Below are positions 16,531 to 25,253 of a stretch of 34,917 nt of DNA, piece after piece. Source of the stretch: Alphaproteobacteria bacterium (GTDB taxonomy: Bacteria; Pseudomonadota; Alphaproteobacteria; Caulobacterales; Parvularculaceae); contig JAUHYK010000046.1 of assembly GCA_030426465.1 (NCBI GenBank), positions 1-34,917 of the forward strand, given 5' to 3'. Under the pieces are notes generated by a model, which worked only from the letters and a program-made list of their open reading frames with translations, was not told the DNA's origin and made no database searches. The position numbers and the translations under genes were made by a program. Position 1 is the first letter of the stretch, and each line of letters begins with the position of its first letter.

Positions 16531-17460
16531 ATGCTTGTTCACCCCACCGGCCAGTTCGACAATCACGCGCGCGATTACAAGACCATCACCGCGCACCCCC
16601 TCGCCGCCGCCATGGGCGCAGAAATAAGGGGCGCAGATTTCGCGAACATGTCCGATGCGCAATTCGCGGAGATCGAGGACGCGCTGTTTCATCACAAGAT
16701 GATCTATTTCCGCGACGTCGATCTCACCCATCCCCAGCATGAAGAATTTTCACTGCGCTTCGGCGAGTGGGCGGAGGACGCTTATACGGATGGCATACCC
16801 GGGCATTTGAACATTCAGCCGCTGGTGCGCGAAGCGGACGCTAAAGGCGCGCATATTTTCGGTTCGGGCTGGCATTCGGACGGACCGTTCCTCGTCAACC
16901 CGCCGGCGATCGCGCTTTTATACGGCGTCGATATTCCGCCCTATGGCGGCGATACGATCTGGGCGAACACAGTGCTTGGCTATGAAACGCTGTCCCCGGT
17001 GATGAAAGACATTCTCGCGCCCTTGCGCGTCCACATGTCAATGAAGCGCGCCTTTGAAAGCTCCATGGAGCATGGCGAGGCGGACGACACGCCGGTCGGC
17101 AAACTGGCGAAGCTGAAAGGCGTCGGGATAAACGACCTTCCCGAAGGCGTGCTCCGCAAAGTCAAAGGCAATTGCCACCCCATCGTGCGGACGCATCCGG
17201 GCTCGGGCGAAAAGGCGCTTTACTGCGATCCGTCTTATTCCATAGGCATTGAAGGCATGAACGAGCCGGAGGCCAATGCGCTGCTGGGGTTTCTGTCTTC
17301 GCACATGACGCAGCCCGCCTTTACCTGTCGCCTGCGCTGGGCGCCAAAGACGCTCGCTGTCTGGGACAACCGGATTTCAATCCACCAGGCGTTCAATGAT
17401 TATGATGGTCATCGCCGCGAGCTCTACCGCACGACGATTGCAGGCGAAGCGCCGGCGTAA
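16531..17460 (+). CDS. TauD/TfdA-family Fe(II)/2-oxoglutarate dioxygenase
   Basis: A 309-residue protein of the TauD family, which uses Fe(II), O2 and 2-oxoglutarate to hydroxylate, and often cleave, small organic substrates such as taurine or aryloxyacetates. The iron-binding facial triad is visible: GWHSDGPF gives His115 and Asp117, and ISIHQAF gives His285. An Arg in HRRELYRTT shortly after is the usual 2-oxoglutarate anchor. The N-terminus has the familiar AAAMGAEIRGADF and HKMIYFRDVDLTHPQH segments. GAGGA lies 6-10 bases before the ATG. Substrate unknown; no transporter or sulfonate genes are adjacent. Confidence 0.9.
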   Translation: MLVHPTGQFDNHARDYKTITAHPLAAAMGAEIRGADFANMSDAQFAEIEDALFHHKMIYFRDVDLTHPQHEEFSLRFGEWAEDAYTDGIPGHLNIQPLVREADAKGAHIFGSGWHSDGPFLVNPPAIALLYGVDIPPYGGDTIWANTVLGYETLSPVMKDILAPLRVHMSMKRAFESSMEHGEADDTPVGKLAKLKGVGINDLPEGVLRKVKGNCHPIVRTHPGSGEKALYCDPSYSIGIEGMNEPEANALLGFLSSHMTQPAFTCRLRWAPKTLAVWDNRISIHQAFNDYDGHRRELYRTTIAGEAPA

Positions 17461-17484
17461 ATAGGCGAGTTAAGAACCCGTCAA

Positions 17485-18228
17485 TTAGCTCAACGTGCCA
17501 TCAATTTCGTTTATCGCACGCCTATAAATCAGACTGGCCAAGGCTACAAAACACGCCGTAACGAGATAGATAAGAACCGATTCTAAAAAATAGGGCAGAG
17601 AGGAAACTAAACGGCGCTCAATCGTTGTTTCTGTAAAAAGCGTCGACGTCGCCATTCCCAGCACCGTGAAAACCGCCATAGTTGCGCCTGAGAAGACCGC
17701 CAGCCTGATGGCGATGGATGCGGTCAGATCATGGCTCATCTGCCAGACGCTTCCGAGCTGGACCGAGCCGGTGGGCGTCACGGCAAGATGTGGGAAGAAC
17801 ATTAGCGTTCTTGAAAGAAACCACAATATTGCCGCAAAACAGGCCGCAAACAGCACAACACCGCTGGCGATGCCTACACCTCCTCGAAAGGAGAAGACGA
17901 TCCCAAGCCCAATCCCTGCCGCCAACAGCCCAACACCAAAAGACTGCGCGAGACCAACCAAAATAAACAACAAAAGACGTCCATCAGTTCGGGGTGGGAA
18001 TCTTGCGTCTTCGGTGAGAATGCGGCGGTGCAGGCTAACAGCGAAGGCCGCGGTCAACACTGTTGAGATGACGGGCAACAAAAAATTTTCCGCTTGAGGA
18101 AGTAAAATCCAAATCAATGTTTCCACAAGCGCGAGCGCGGCCCCGTAGCGCAAGACAACCCCAATATTAGACCGCACAAACCAGAGGGCTTCAACACCTA
18201 CACCATGGAGGAGATTTGGCGAGTACAT
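17485..18228 (-). CDS. Multi-pass membrane protein of unknown function
   Basis: A 247-residue protein with about six hydrophobic segments (roughly residues 25-43, 49-66, 83-114, 116-138, 171-194, 213-236) and short polar loops, so it is an inner-membrane protein. The ribosome-binding site AGGAGAG lies upstream of the ATG. No motif is recognised. It is 34 bp downstream of the solute-binding protein gene on the same strand and may be the last gene of the apt-nnrU-binding-protein run. It does not look like an ABC permease (no EAA loop), so it is probably not that protein's partner. Confidence 0.7.
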   Translation of the reverse strand: MYSPNLLHGVGVEALWFVRSNIGVVLRYGAALALVETLIWILLPQAENFLLPVISTVLTAAFAVSLHRRILTEDARFPPRTDGRLLLFILVGLAQSFGVGLLAAGIGLGIVFSFRGGVGIASGVVLFAACFAAILWFLSRTLMFFPHLAVTPTGSVQLGSVWQMSHDLTASIAIRLAVFSGATMAVFTVLGMATSTLFTETTIERRLVSSLPYFLESVLIYLVTACFVALASLIYRRAINEIDGTLS

Positions 18229-18262
18229 ATTGTTGCTCTCCTACCCGAAGCGTCGAGATGTA

Positions 18263-19081
18263 TTACTGCACCTGCGCTGCGGCGGGACAGGCATATGGCG
18301 GCGGCGCGGACGCAATAGCGTATTGGTCGGAGAACCACTTCTCTTCGAGCTCATCCCAATAACCGGCGAGGTCTTTTTCTATCACCCATTCATTGAGCGC
18401 TTCGTGAAGCGCATCGGAGTCCTGATCCGTCGCGAAAGCCTCAATAGTGCGCGTCAAGGCGAACTCATGAGGAATGACATGCTTCACGCCGCTCAGTTTC
18501 TTCGCCATGTCGAGATAGGGTTCAAAAAGGACCGCGCCATCGACCTCACCGGCGGCGAGCGCGTCAAGAATTTCCGTAAAGGAGGAATACCCCTTGAGGT
18601 CGGAGCCCGGGAACTCGCCATTGGCGACCATGCCGGAAACGCCGCCATGCTGAAAACCGATAGAGGTGTCCTTGCGGTTCAGGCCGCGCAGGGTCTTGCC
18701 CTGCTTCGCCTTCGCGCGGGACATGATCAGGAAATATTCGGTGTCGTGATAGGGCAGCGAAAAGTCCAGAAGCCGCCGCCGCTCCGGCATGTTTGAATAG
18801 CCCGACGCGATCATATCCGCCTCTCCGGACAATACGGATTCCGCCAAATCGCAAAAAGGCTTTTCAACATATTCAATATCAAGGCCGAGCTTTTCGCCAA
18901 GGGCCTGGGTGGAATCGATCTCGAATCCGGACAGCGTTCCATCTTCCGCCTTGATGACAAAAGGCGACAGCGCGGCGACCGCGACACGCAAGGTTCCGCG
19001 TTGCTTGATCTCGTCGAAGTCGGCTGCGTTGGCGCTTCCCGCAACCAGTAAGGCTGCAACAGCAAGAACGGTCTTTTTCAT
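18263..19081 (-). CDS. Periplasmic solute-binding protein, family 3
   Basis: A 272-residue protein with a signal peptide (MKKTVLAVAALLVAGSANA, cleaved before ADF). It shows the family 3 layout: RGTLRVAVAALSPFVIKAEDGTLSGFEID at the start of lobe 1, GEADMIASGYSNMPERRRLLDFSLPY, then lobe 2 with AAGEVDGAVLFEPYLDM. Family members bind amino acids or similar small polar ligands for ABC import, though some serve as sensors. No permease or ATPase gene adjoins it, so it is an orphan here. The frame can be extended to 19171, but only ATG 19081 gives a proper signal peptide. It lies 13 bp after nnrU, so probably the same operon. Confidence 0.88.
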   Translation of the reverse strand: MKKTVLAVAALLVAGSANAADFDEIKQRGTLRVAVAALSPFVIKAEDGTLSGFEIDSTQALGEKLGLDIEYVEKPFCDLAESVLSGEADMIASGYSNMPERRRLLDFSLPYHDTEYFLIMSRAKAKQGKTLRGLNRKDTSIGFQHGGVSGMVANGEFPGSDLKGYSSFTEILDALAAGEVDGAVLFEPYLDMAKKLSGVKHVIPHEFALTRTIEAFATDQDSDALHEALNEWVIEKDLAGYWDELEEKWFSDQYAIASAPPPYACPAAAQVQ

Positions 19082-19094
19082 TTTGGTGCTTTCC

Positions 19095-19655
19095 CTAAAA
19101 CAAGGCGACGCCAGCAATATATTTGTGGCCGTAGAAGGCGACGGCGGCGAAAGCAACGCCGCCAACGACAACAGCGATCACATCGTTCATTGCCGGACCC
19201 GCCGGGCGACCGGCCTCACCGCGCTTCTTGACGGCGATCCGATCAATGACAGCATAGGCGAGAAAAGAACCGAACAAGATGATCGAACGCAATTCGCCAT
19301 TTACCAAGAGATGTGCGAAAGCCCAGATCTTGACAGCGGCCAGCATAGGGTGCTTCGCGCCAGCCGCTATCTTGCCTGCAGGGAGATAAGCCGCCGCCAA
19401 AAGAATGAAGGCGATCAGCATTAACAGATGCGTGACATGGCGCAGCCAATAAGGCGTCGCATAAATGACGCTCGTATCGGCTGTCTTCCAGCCCATGATG
19501 ATGAGAACAAAACCCGCTATCGAAACAAGGGAGTAAAGCCCTTTGTAAGGCATCTCCCCAACTTTGCCGATAATTGCAGCGCGCGGCGTCCGCATCAGAC
19601 CTGAAAATAAATGCGAGCCGAAAAAGATGAACAGCCCGAGCAGGAAAAGCGCCAT
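19095..19655 (-). CDS. NnrU-family membrane protein
   Basis: A 186-residue inner-membrane protein with about five hydrophobic helices. MALFLLGLFIFFGSHLFSGLM, with an early His, followed by RHVTHLLMLIAFILL and LKIWAFAHLLVNGE-like KIWAFAHLLVNGELRSIILFGSFLAYAV are characteristic of NnrU. NnrU was named from nitrite/nitric-oxide reductase gene clusters and is related to the isoprenoid methyltransferase-like membrane fold; its exact activity is unsettled. No denitrification genes are nearby, so a nitrogen-oxide role here is not supported. AAGGA precedes the ATG by 7 bases. It lies 35 bp after apt. Confidence 0.88.
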   Translation of the reverse strand: MALFLLGLFIFFGSHLFSGLMRTPRAAIIGKVGEMPYKGLYSLVSIAGFVLIIMGWKTADTSVIYATPYWLRHVTHLLMLIAFILLAAAYLPAGKIAAGAKHPMLAAVKIWAFAHLLVNGELRSIILFGSFLAYAVIDRIAVKKRGEAGRPAGPAMNDVIAVVVGGVAFAAVAFYGHKYIAGVALF

Positions 19656-19690
19656 TGTTGTTTCCTTTTATATTGATGACGCAGGAGCGA

Positions 19691-20218
19691 TTATTCGCCC
19701 TCATACTCCACAAGCGCCGTCACTTTCTTACCTAACGCCCGCAATTTGTCGGCGCCGCCAAGATCAGGCAAATCGACAACAAATGAGCATAACATAACCT
19801 CTGCGCCAGCGCGTTCCAGCAGCTTTATGGCCGCGCCTGCCGTACCGCCCGTGGCGATAAGATCGTCTACAAGTAAAATGCGGTCACCCTTGTCTACAGC
19901 ATCGACATGAATTTCAACTTCATCGACTCCATATTCCAGTTCATAGGACTCGGCGATGGTTTTATAAGGCAGCTTGCCTTTTTTGCGGATTGGCACAAAC
20001 CCGACGGATAGCTGGTGAGCGATGGCGCCGCCGAGGATAAACCCCCGCGCCTCGATCCCCGCCACCTTGTCGATTTTCTGGCCCGCCAGCGGCTGAACCA
20101 GTTCGTCAACCGCGCGGCGGAACCCCCGCGCATCAGTCAAGAGGGTCGTAATATCGCGGAACATGATCCCCTTTTTCGGATAGTCCGGGATCGTGCGAAT
20201 GACTGTCTTCAAATCCAT
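19691..20218 (-). CDS. apt: Adenine phosphoribosyltransferase
   Basis: A 175-residue type I phosphoribosyltransferase that salvages adenine with PRPP to give AMP. The start ([27 protein letters not shown]) is diagnostic of Apt. [19 protein letters not shown] and the PRPP-binding loop [13 protein letters not shown] are intact. The length is standard. It is first in a minus-strand run with nnrU and the solute-binding protein gene. No close ribosome-binding site consensus is seen beyond a weak GGAAA. Confidence 0.97.
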   Translation of the reverse strand: MDLKTVIRTIPDYPKKGIMFRDITTLLTDARGFRRAVDELVQPLAGQKIDKVAGIEARGFILGGAIAHQLSVGFVPIRKKGKLPYKTIAESYELEYGVDEVEIHVDAVDKGDRILLVDDLIATGGTAGAAIKLLERAGAEVMLCSFVVDLPDLGGADKLRALGKKVTALVEYEGE

Positions 20219-20470
20219 GAGTTATTTCCGCGCCATGCTGCCAGGGCTTGCTGCGCCCAGCGCCGACCATGGCGGAATCGCTTCTTGCGGGCAAGCGCTG
20301 CAACGCAGCACAAACACCCTCTGTAATCGATGAAAATTCAACGCTTCACCGCTGATTTCACACGCTTTACCCCTCAAAACTTGCCCTTTCAGCAGAACTG
20401 GGGAGACTGGCGAACAGGGCGAAATGCACTATCTCTGAAAATCACCGGATTCACGCGAGGAGGATCACCC
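20219..20470. other. Divergent intergenic region
   Basis: About 250 bp between apt and the peptidase gene. A plus-strand frame runs through it in phase with the peptidase, but it has no ribosome-binding site and would bury the lipoprotein signal, so it is taken as untranslated. No strong repeat or promoter can be picked. Confidence 0.4.
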
Positions 20471-22540
20471 GTGAAAAGATTACTATTATGCGGCGTCGCC
20501 GTATTTGCACTGACGGCCTGCGGTCAGAATAAAGACCCACAATCAGGCGCAGAACCCGACAAAACCGAAATGGCCGCTGCGGCGACAACGCCGGAACTTG
20601 GCGATTTTGGCGTTGACCTTGCTGACATCGATCCGGAAGTGGACCCCGGCGATGATTTCTTCCGCTATGTGAACGGCAAATGGCTCGACACATTCGAAAT
20701 TCCTGAAGAATTTTCCAGCTACGGCTCATTCACTGTTTTGTTCGAACGGTCTGAAGATCGTGTGAAAAGCATCATTGAGGATGCGGCGAAAAGTAATGCG
20801 CGCGCCGGATCGCTAGAGCAAAAGATCGGCGAGTACTACGCCGCATTCCTCGATACGGACGCGATCAACGCTAAAGGGTTTGATGTCGTCGCGGGCGATT
20901 TTGCAAAAATCGACGCCGCTCAAACCCACGAAGACATCGCAGCGCTCCTTGGCGACCCGCGCATCGGTGCTGACTCACCCATAGGCGCGTTTGTCAGCGT
21001 CGACTCAAAGCAGACTGATCAGTATGCTGTTTATCTGACTCAAGCGGGTCTCGGCATGCCGAACCGTGACTATTATCTCGACGATAAATTCGCCGACAAA
21101 AGGCCTAAATATGTTTCCTATGTCGAACAGGCTCTAACTCTCGCAGGCGTTGAAGGAGCCGCCGCGAAGGCGCAGGCCATTATGGACGTCGAGACGAAAA
21201 TGGCCGAAGCCCATTGGGAACCGGCCAAGCGGCGCAATCGCGACCTCACCTATAATCTGAAAACGCGCGACGATTTAAAAGCCTTCGCCCCTGAAATGCC
21301 CTGGGATACAGCCTTTGCGGCCGCCGGCCTCGGCGACGTCGGGAGCTTTGTCGTACGTGAAGACGACGCCATTCAGAATTTGGCGAAAATCTTTGCTCAG
21401 ACGCCGGTGGAAACGTGGAAAGCCTATATGAAATTCCACCTTCTCAACGTCAATTCCGCCGTGCTTCCGTCTGAGCTGGACGATGCGGCCTTTGCATTTT
21501 TCGGCACAGAACTTCGCGGAACGCCAAAACAACGCGAGCGTTGGAAACGCGGCGTCGCCGCAGTCAATGGCGCCATGGGCGAGGCAGTCGGCAAAGTTTA
21601 CGTAGAGAAATATTTTCCAGCCTCCTCAAAAGAACAGATGCAAGACCTTGTCGCCAATCTGAGAACGGCTCTGTCACAACGCATCAATACGCTCCCCTGG
21701 ATGGGAGATGAGACCAAATCCCAGGCCCAGGCCAAATTGCAGAAATTCACGCCCAAAATCGGCTATCCCGACGAGTGGCGCGATTACTCAGATCTGACCG
21801 TTACCGAAGGCGAAGCTTATGAGAATACGCTGGCCGCAAACGTCTTCGAATGGAACTGGTCGATCTCACGCTTGGGCGGACCGGTGGATAAAACTGAATG
21901 GGGCATGAACCCGCAAACGGTGAACGCCTATTATTCTCCGCCGCGCAACGAGATTGTGTTTCCTGCAGCGATCCTGCAGGCGCCATTCTTTGATCCGAAT
22001 GCGGACCCGGCCGTAAATTATGGCGGCATCGGCGCGGTTATCGGCCATGAAATCGGTCACGGCTTTGACGATCAAGGCCGCAAGTCAGATGGCGACGGCG
22101 TATTGCGTGACTGGTGGACGCAGGAAGATGCGGCGAACTTCCATGTGCTCACTGAAAAGCTCGGCGCACAATACGCAACCTATGAGCCCGTGCCGGGATT
22201 CCACGTCAATCCGGAACTCACCATGGGCGAGAATATCGGTGATGTTGGCGGCCTCGCCATGGCCTATCACGCTTATAAACTTTCCCTGAATGGCGAAGAA
22301 GCGCCGGTGATCGACGGCTATACCGGCGACCAGCGTTTCTTTTTAGCGTGGGCGCAGGTCTGGAAACGACTTAACCGTGAAGAGGCTCTGAAAAACCAGG
22401 TAGCGACCGACCCCCATTCCCCGGCGCGCTATCGCGTCAACGGCGTCGTCAGAAATATGGACGCCTGGTACGACGCCTTCAACGTCACAGAAGAAGATGG
22501 TCTCTATCTGGCCCCGGAAGATCGCGTACAGATATGGTAG
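20471..22540 (+). CDS. M13 (neprilysin-like) zinc metallopeptidase lipoprotein
   Basis: Read from GTG 20471 (AGGAGG with 7-base spacing) it gives a lipoprotein signal, VKRLLLCGVAVFALTAC, with lipobox LTAC, and 689 residues, normal for M13. The catalytic zinc site is HEIGH (His526, Glu527, His530), with the third ligand Glu587 in ENIGD (and Asp591). NAYYSPPRNEIVFPAAILQ, typical for the substrate cleft, lies just before, and RVNGVVRNMDAWYDAF near the end is also conserved. The enzyme should cut oligopeptides in the periplasm or at the outer membrane. A frame open to 20330 is ignored because it would bury the signal peptide. A strong terminator follows. Confidence 0.95.
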   Translation: MKRLLLCGVAVFALTACGQNKDPQSGAEPDKTEMAAAATTPELGDFGVDLADIDPEVDPGDDFFRYVNGKWLDTFEIPEEFSSYGSFTVLFERSEDRVKSIIEDAAKSNARAGSLEQKIGEYYAAFLDTDAINAKGFDVVAGDFAKIDAAQTHEDIAALLGDPRIGADSPIGAFVSVDSKQTDQYAVYLTQAGLGMPNRDYYLDDKFADKRPKYVSYVEQALTLAGVEGAAAKAQAIMDVETKMAEAHWEPAKRRNRDLTYNLKTRDDLKAFAPEMPWDTAFAAAGLGDVGSFVVREDDAIQNLAKIFAQTPVETWKAYMKFHLLNVNSAVLPSELDDAAFAFFGTELRGTPKQRERWKRGVAAVNGAMGEAVGKVYVEKYFPASSKEQMQDLVANLRTALSQRINTLPWMGDETKSQAQAKLQKFTPKIGYPDEWRDYSDLTVTEGEAYENTLAANVFEWNWSISRLGGPVDKTEWGMNPQTVNAYYSPPRNEIVFPAAILQAPFFDPNADPAVNYGGIGAVIGHEIGHGFDDQGRKSDGDGVLRDWWTQEDAANFHVLTEKLGAQYATYEPVPGFHVNPELTMGENIGDVGGLAMAYHAYKLSLNGEEAPVIDGYTGDQRFFLAWAQVWKRLNREEALKNQVATDPHSPARYRVNGVVRNMDAWYDAFNVTEEDGLYLAPEDRVQIW

Positions 22541-22563
22541 ACCTTTAAACTAAAACCACGAAA

Positions 22564-22593
22564 GAAAAAGCCCCGCACCGTCGGGGCTTTTTC
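22564..22593 (+). terminator. Rho-independent terminator after the M13 peptidase gene
   Basis: GAAAAAGCCCCG (22564-22575) pairs perfectly with CGGGGCTTTTTC (22582-22593) around CACCGT, giving a 12-bp stem with a T-rich end, followed by TTTT. It lies 23 bp past the stop codon. Confidence 0.9.
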
Positions 22594-22663
22594 TTTTCCC
22601 GGCCTGGTTTGACCGGACGGCGCAACGGACATTAAGGTTTCATCAGCGACCGGGGAAGATAAA

Positions 22664-25009
22664 ATGAGCTATAGAGTTGCCGCGCTTTTTTTTGCTGCAG
22701 TGTTTTGCGCCGGCGGCTGCGGCGGTGAAGCCGAAAATGAAGCAGCAACAGGCGAAAAATCTGCGCCGATCAAACGCAAAACAGGCTCATTCTTCGAAGA
22801 CTATAATGCCTCTCTCCAGGGAGCTAAACCGGCCAAGCCCTTACAAATTTCAGGTTCGTGGGAAGGTGTTTTGTTTTGTCCCTCCGGCGTATATCCGATT
22901 TCCATCGACCTCGACCAAACGGAGTTATCTGTAGAAGGTGTTGCAACGATAGACAGCGCCATAGGTGATGAAAGGCGCACAACGCCTTTTTATGTCGATC
23001 ATCGGGAGCGCAAAGGCGCCGGGGAATATTCCCCCGGCGTGCAAAGCTTCACCTTTCGCTCCGAACCGGAAACTGGAGCTGACCCACGCCGTGAGCGTGG
23101 GATATTCATTGAATTTCTGCTTGCTCCCTCGAAAGGCGACTTGGCAATCGTAAACGTCGCTGAAACAAGCGCCGCCAGGTCTCAGCGCCAATGCGGCGGT
23201 ATCGCCGCTCGTAATGAAGCGGTGAAAAAAATACGCACATATAAAGAAAATTCTGCACTCATCCGCGCTGACCGGCGCCCTGTCACGCAAGGAAAAAAAT
23301 GCCCACCGAAATACCGCAAGTGGATAGAGCAGATTAGCGCCGGCGCGAACGCTTTTGATGCTCAAATTTTTGAACCGGCCTTTGGCGAGCCTTTTCGCGA
23401 TATGAATGCAGAAAACCTTCTCTCTGCGAGCGCGCTCATCTCAGGCTCCTGCGCCGAGACTGATGATCACACAAAAAATATAGAAGTCCTGCGTATTGGA
23501 GCAACGCTTCGTAATTACAAGGAATATGACGCCGCCAATCAGAGCTATCTGAAAGATTCAGCTCTTGATGACTGGATTTCATGGGTCGGTGGCGAGATAG
23601 AGCGCGGCGTCTATTATGATTATTCAACAGCAGTCGCCGTGCGCGCAGCGCCGGCCCGGACTGGCATACGCGAAAACCCAAAAGTGTCTGAATTCGATAA
23701 GCGCCTCGCCGCGCTGGTGGAAAAGGCAAAAAAATCAAAATCCACTGACAATTTAGCGCAACGCATAGAGGACCAGAAAGAAAACTTTAAAACTCTGGTC
23801 AATATGCGGTTGGAAGCGCAAAGCCGTGGCGACATCGACATGAACGTCGTCGCTACGGGACTGGATTATTATCTCGCCGACGCAGCGCAAAGCTTTGCTG
23901 ACAAGGCCGATACGGTACAGGACGCCGTTTACATGCATTCCTGGACGACTCAGTTCGAGGCCAGCAGCGCCTCATGCCCAGCGGCAACCCAGTCGGCCTG
24001 CCAGAAAGCAGCATCCGTCTTCACCAGAAAAACAAAGGAACTTGCTGCAATATACGCGAAGTCAGAGGTGCAGGCTTTTCAGGATATCTCTAAAAAGGCG
24101 CGCGGAACGGATGGCCTCGCTGAACTTGTAGCCTTCGAAAACCGTCTTGCTCAAAACTATGCCGGACTTTTAAACCTCGCACCATTTCAAAACAGTCAAA
24201 AGCAACGCGATAAGGCGCGGCGCGCACTTCAGAAAAAGAACGTTCGCGCTATTCGCGCGGAAATCGAGAGCGTCAACATGGCGCCGGCAATACGTGCAAT
24301 AGAGACAAAGTATTTTGTCGGCGACGATCTTGGAGCGCCAGCGCTCCGTCAGGTTGTCGCAGCGATTGACAAAGGCATTGCGGGAACAAGTCCTTTTACG
24401 GGCATTGCCGGCGGTGACTATTTCAACGCCTTGTACAATCAGGACTTTGCGACTTTGCGCGCACTTGATCGCGACTATGTCTCGGGCATTCGTCCCCTGA
24501 TGTCATTTGGCGCGCAACAGGTCATCGAGCTTGGCCCCCTGATTAACGCCCTTAGCGGGCAAAAGGCAGGAAGAGTTGAATCTGACATCGCGCACTGGGT
24601 CCAGAATCTTTCCGCGCTTTACGCTGTATTCGGGACCTATCTCGTCGAATATCAGGACGTTTACGAGAAGTGCCTGAAACCGGGCGCCGCAACGATCGAA
24701 ATTTCCAGGCGCACAGACTATGTGACCACGGATGGTTTCGGAAACGAGATAAGCCGCCGCGAGGGCTGGACAGATCGCGATTATTATCGTGTGAATCCCG
24801 AATTTTCAGGTCACTTCAACACTCTGTTCGGCGCTGCGACCGGTACGGCGCAGGCGCGGCTGCTCGATCTCTTCCTAAATGACGCCAAAATGTCTCGTCT
24901 GCGTCATGATACGCAAAGGCTCATGAGCAAATACGATTGCACTTCTCCGGAAATTAAACAGCTCGAGGAGGGCTTCCTTGCTTATGACAGGGAATTGAAA
25001 AGGCGCTGA
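22664..25009 (+). CDS. Large exported lipoprotein-like protein, unknown
   Basis: A 781-residue protein with a signal peptide (MSYRVAALFFAAVFCAGGCGGEAE). Lipidation at the Cys of AGGC is plausible, since a short Gly/Glu tether follows, though the lipobox lacks Leu. GGGGAAGA precedes the ATG. Residues about 55-180 look beta-rich (SGSWEGVLFCPSGVYPISIDL); the rest is mostly alpha-helical, with repeated Lys/Glu/Ala segments and several scattered Cys. No enzyme motif or named domain is recognised. Residues about 116-146 coincide with two strong DNA palindromes. It lies after the M13 gene but is separated by its terminator. Confidence 0.7.
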   Translation: MSYRVAALFFAAVFCAGGCGGEAENEAATGEKSAPIKRKTGSFFEDYNASLQGAKPAKPLQISGSWEGVLFCPSGVYPISIDLDQTELSVEGVATIDSAIGDERRTTPFYVDHRERKGAGEYSPGVQSFTFRSEPETGADPRRERGIFIEFLLAPSKGDLAIVNVAETSAARSQRQCGGIAARNEAVKKIRTYKENSALIRADRRPVTQGKKCPPKYRKWIEQISAGANAFDAQIFEPAFGEPFRDMNAENLLSASALISGSCAETDDHTKNIEVLRIGATLRNYKEYDAANQSYLKDSALDDWISWVGGEIERGVYYDYSTAVAVRAAPARTGIRENPKVSEFDKRLAALVEKAKKSKSTDNLAQRIEDQKENFKTLVNMRLEAQSRGDIDMNVVATGLDYYLADAAQSFADKADTVQDAVYMHSWTTQFEASSASCPAATQSACQKAASVFTRKTKELAAIYAKSEVQAFQDISKKARGTDGLAELVAFENRLAQNYAGLLNLAPFQNSQKQRDKARRALQKKNVRAIRAEIESVNMAPAIRAIETKYFVGDDLGAPALRQVVAAIDKGIAGTSPFTGIAGGDYFNALYNQDFATLRALDRDYVSGIRPLMSFGAQQVIELGPLINALSGQKAGRVESDIAHWVQNLSALYAVFGTYLVEYQDVYEKCLKPGAATIEISRRTDYVTTDGFGNEISRREGWTDRDYYRVNPEFSGHFNTLFGAATGTAQARLLDLFLNDAKMSRLRHDTQRLMSKYDCTSPEIKQLEEGFLAYDRELKRR

Positions 25010-25253
25010 CCTCTGTATCTCATTAAGTGCAAACGGCATTTTGAGTGTGTGTGTTGATGCCGAGTCCCTGACCGGTTCTGGCGACATCCAGAAAATAAGA
25101 CCGCGAGACCACTTCAAACACGGTGCGCTCTAAGAGTTTGTAGATTAAGCAATTGTTAAGTCACGCATTACGAAAGAGTGTAATTCATTCCTCAATGCAT
25201 AATGCGGCTAGTATAAATTAACCATATGCGAAGATGCTACTCTCAGTTGTATA
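25010..25253. other. Intergenic region with possible gene remnant on the minus strand
   Basis: About 240 bp, AT-richer than its surroundings. Minus-strand bases about 25158 to 25023 form a 45-codon stretch without ATG whose translation looks protein-like (RTVFEVVSRSYFLDVARTG, then QGLGINTHTQ) and ends at a TAA. It could be the tail of a lost gene or part of a dispersed repeat; chance is not excluded. No clear promoter for the kinase gene was found. Confidence 0.3.

Noticed and set aside
20330-20470. Upstream extension of the M13 peptidase
   Set aside because: It would bury the lipoprotein signal; AGGAGG before GTG 20471 marks the start.
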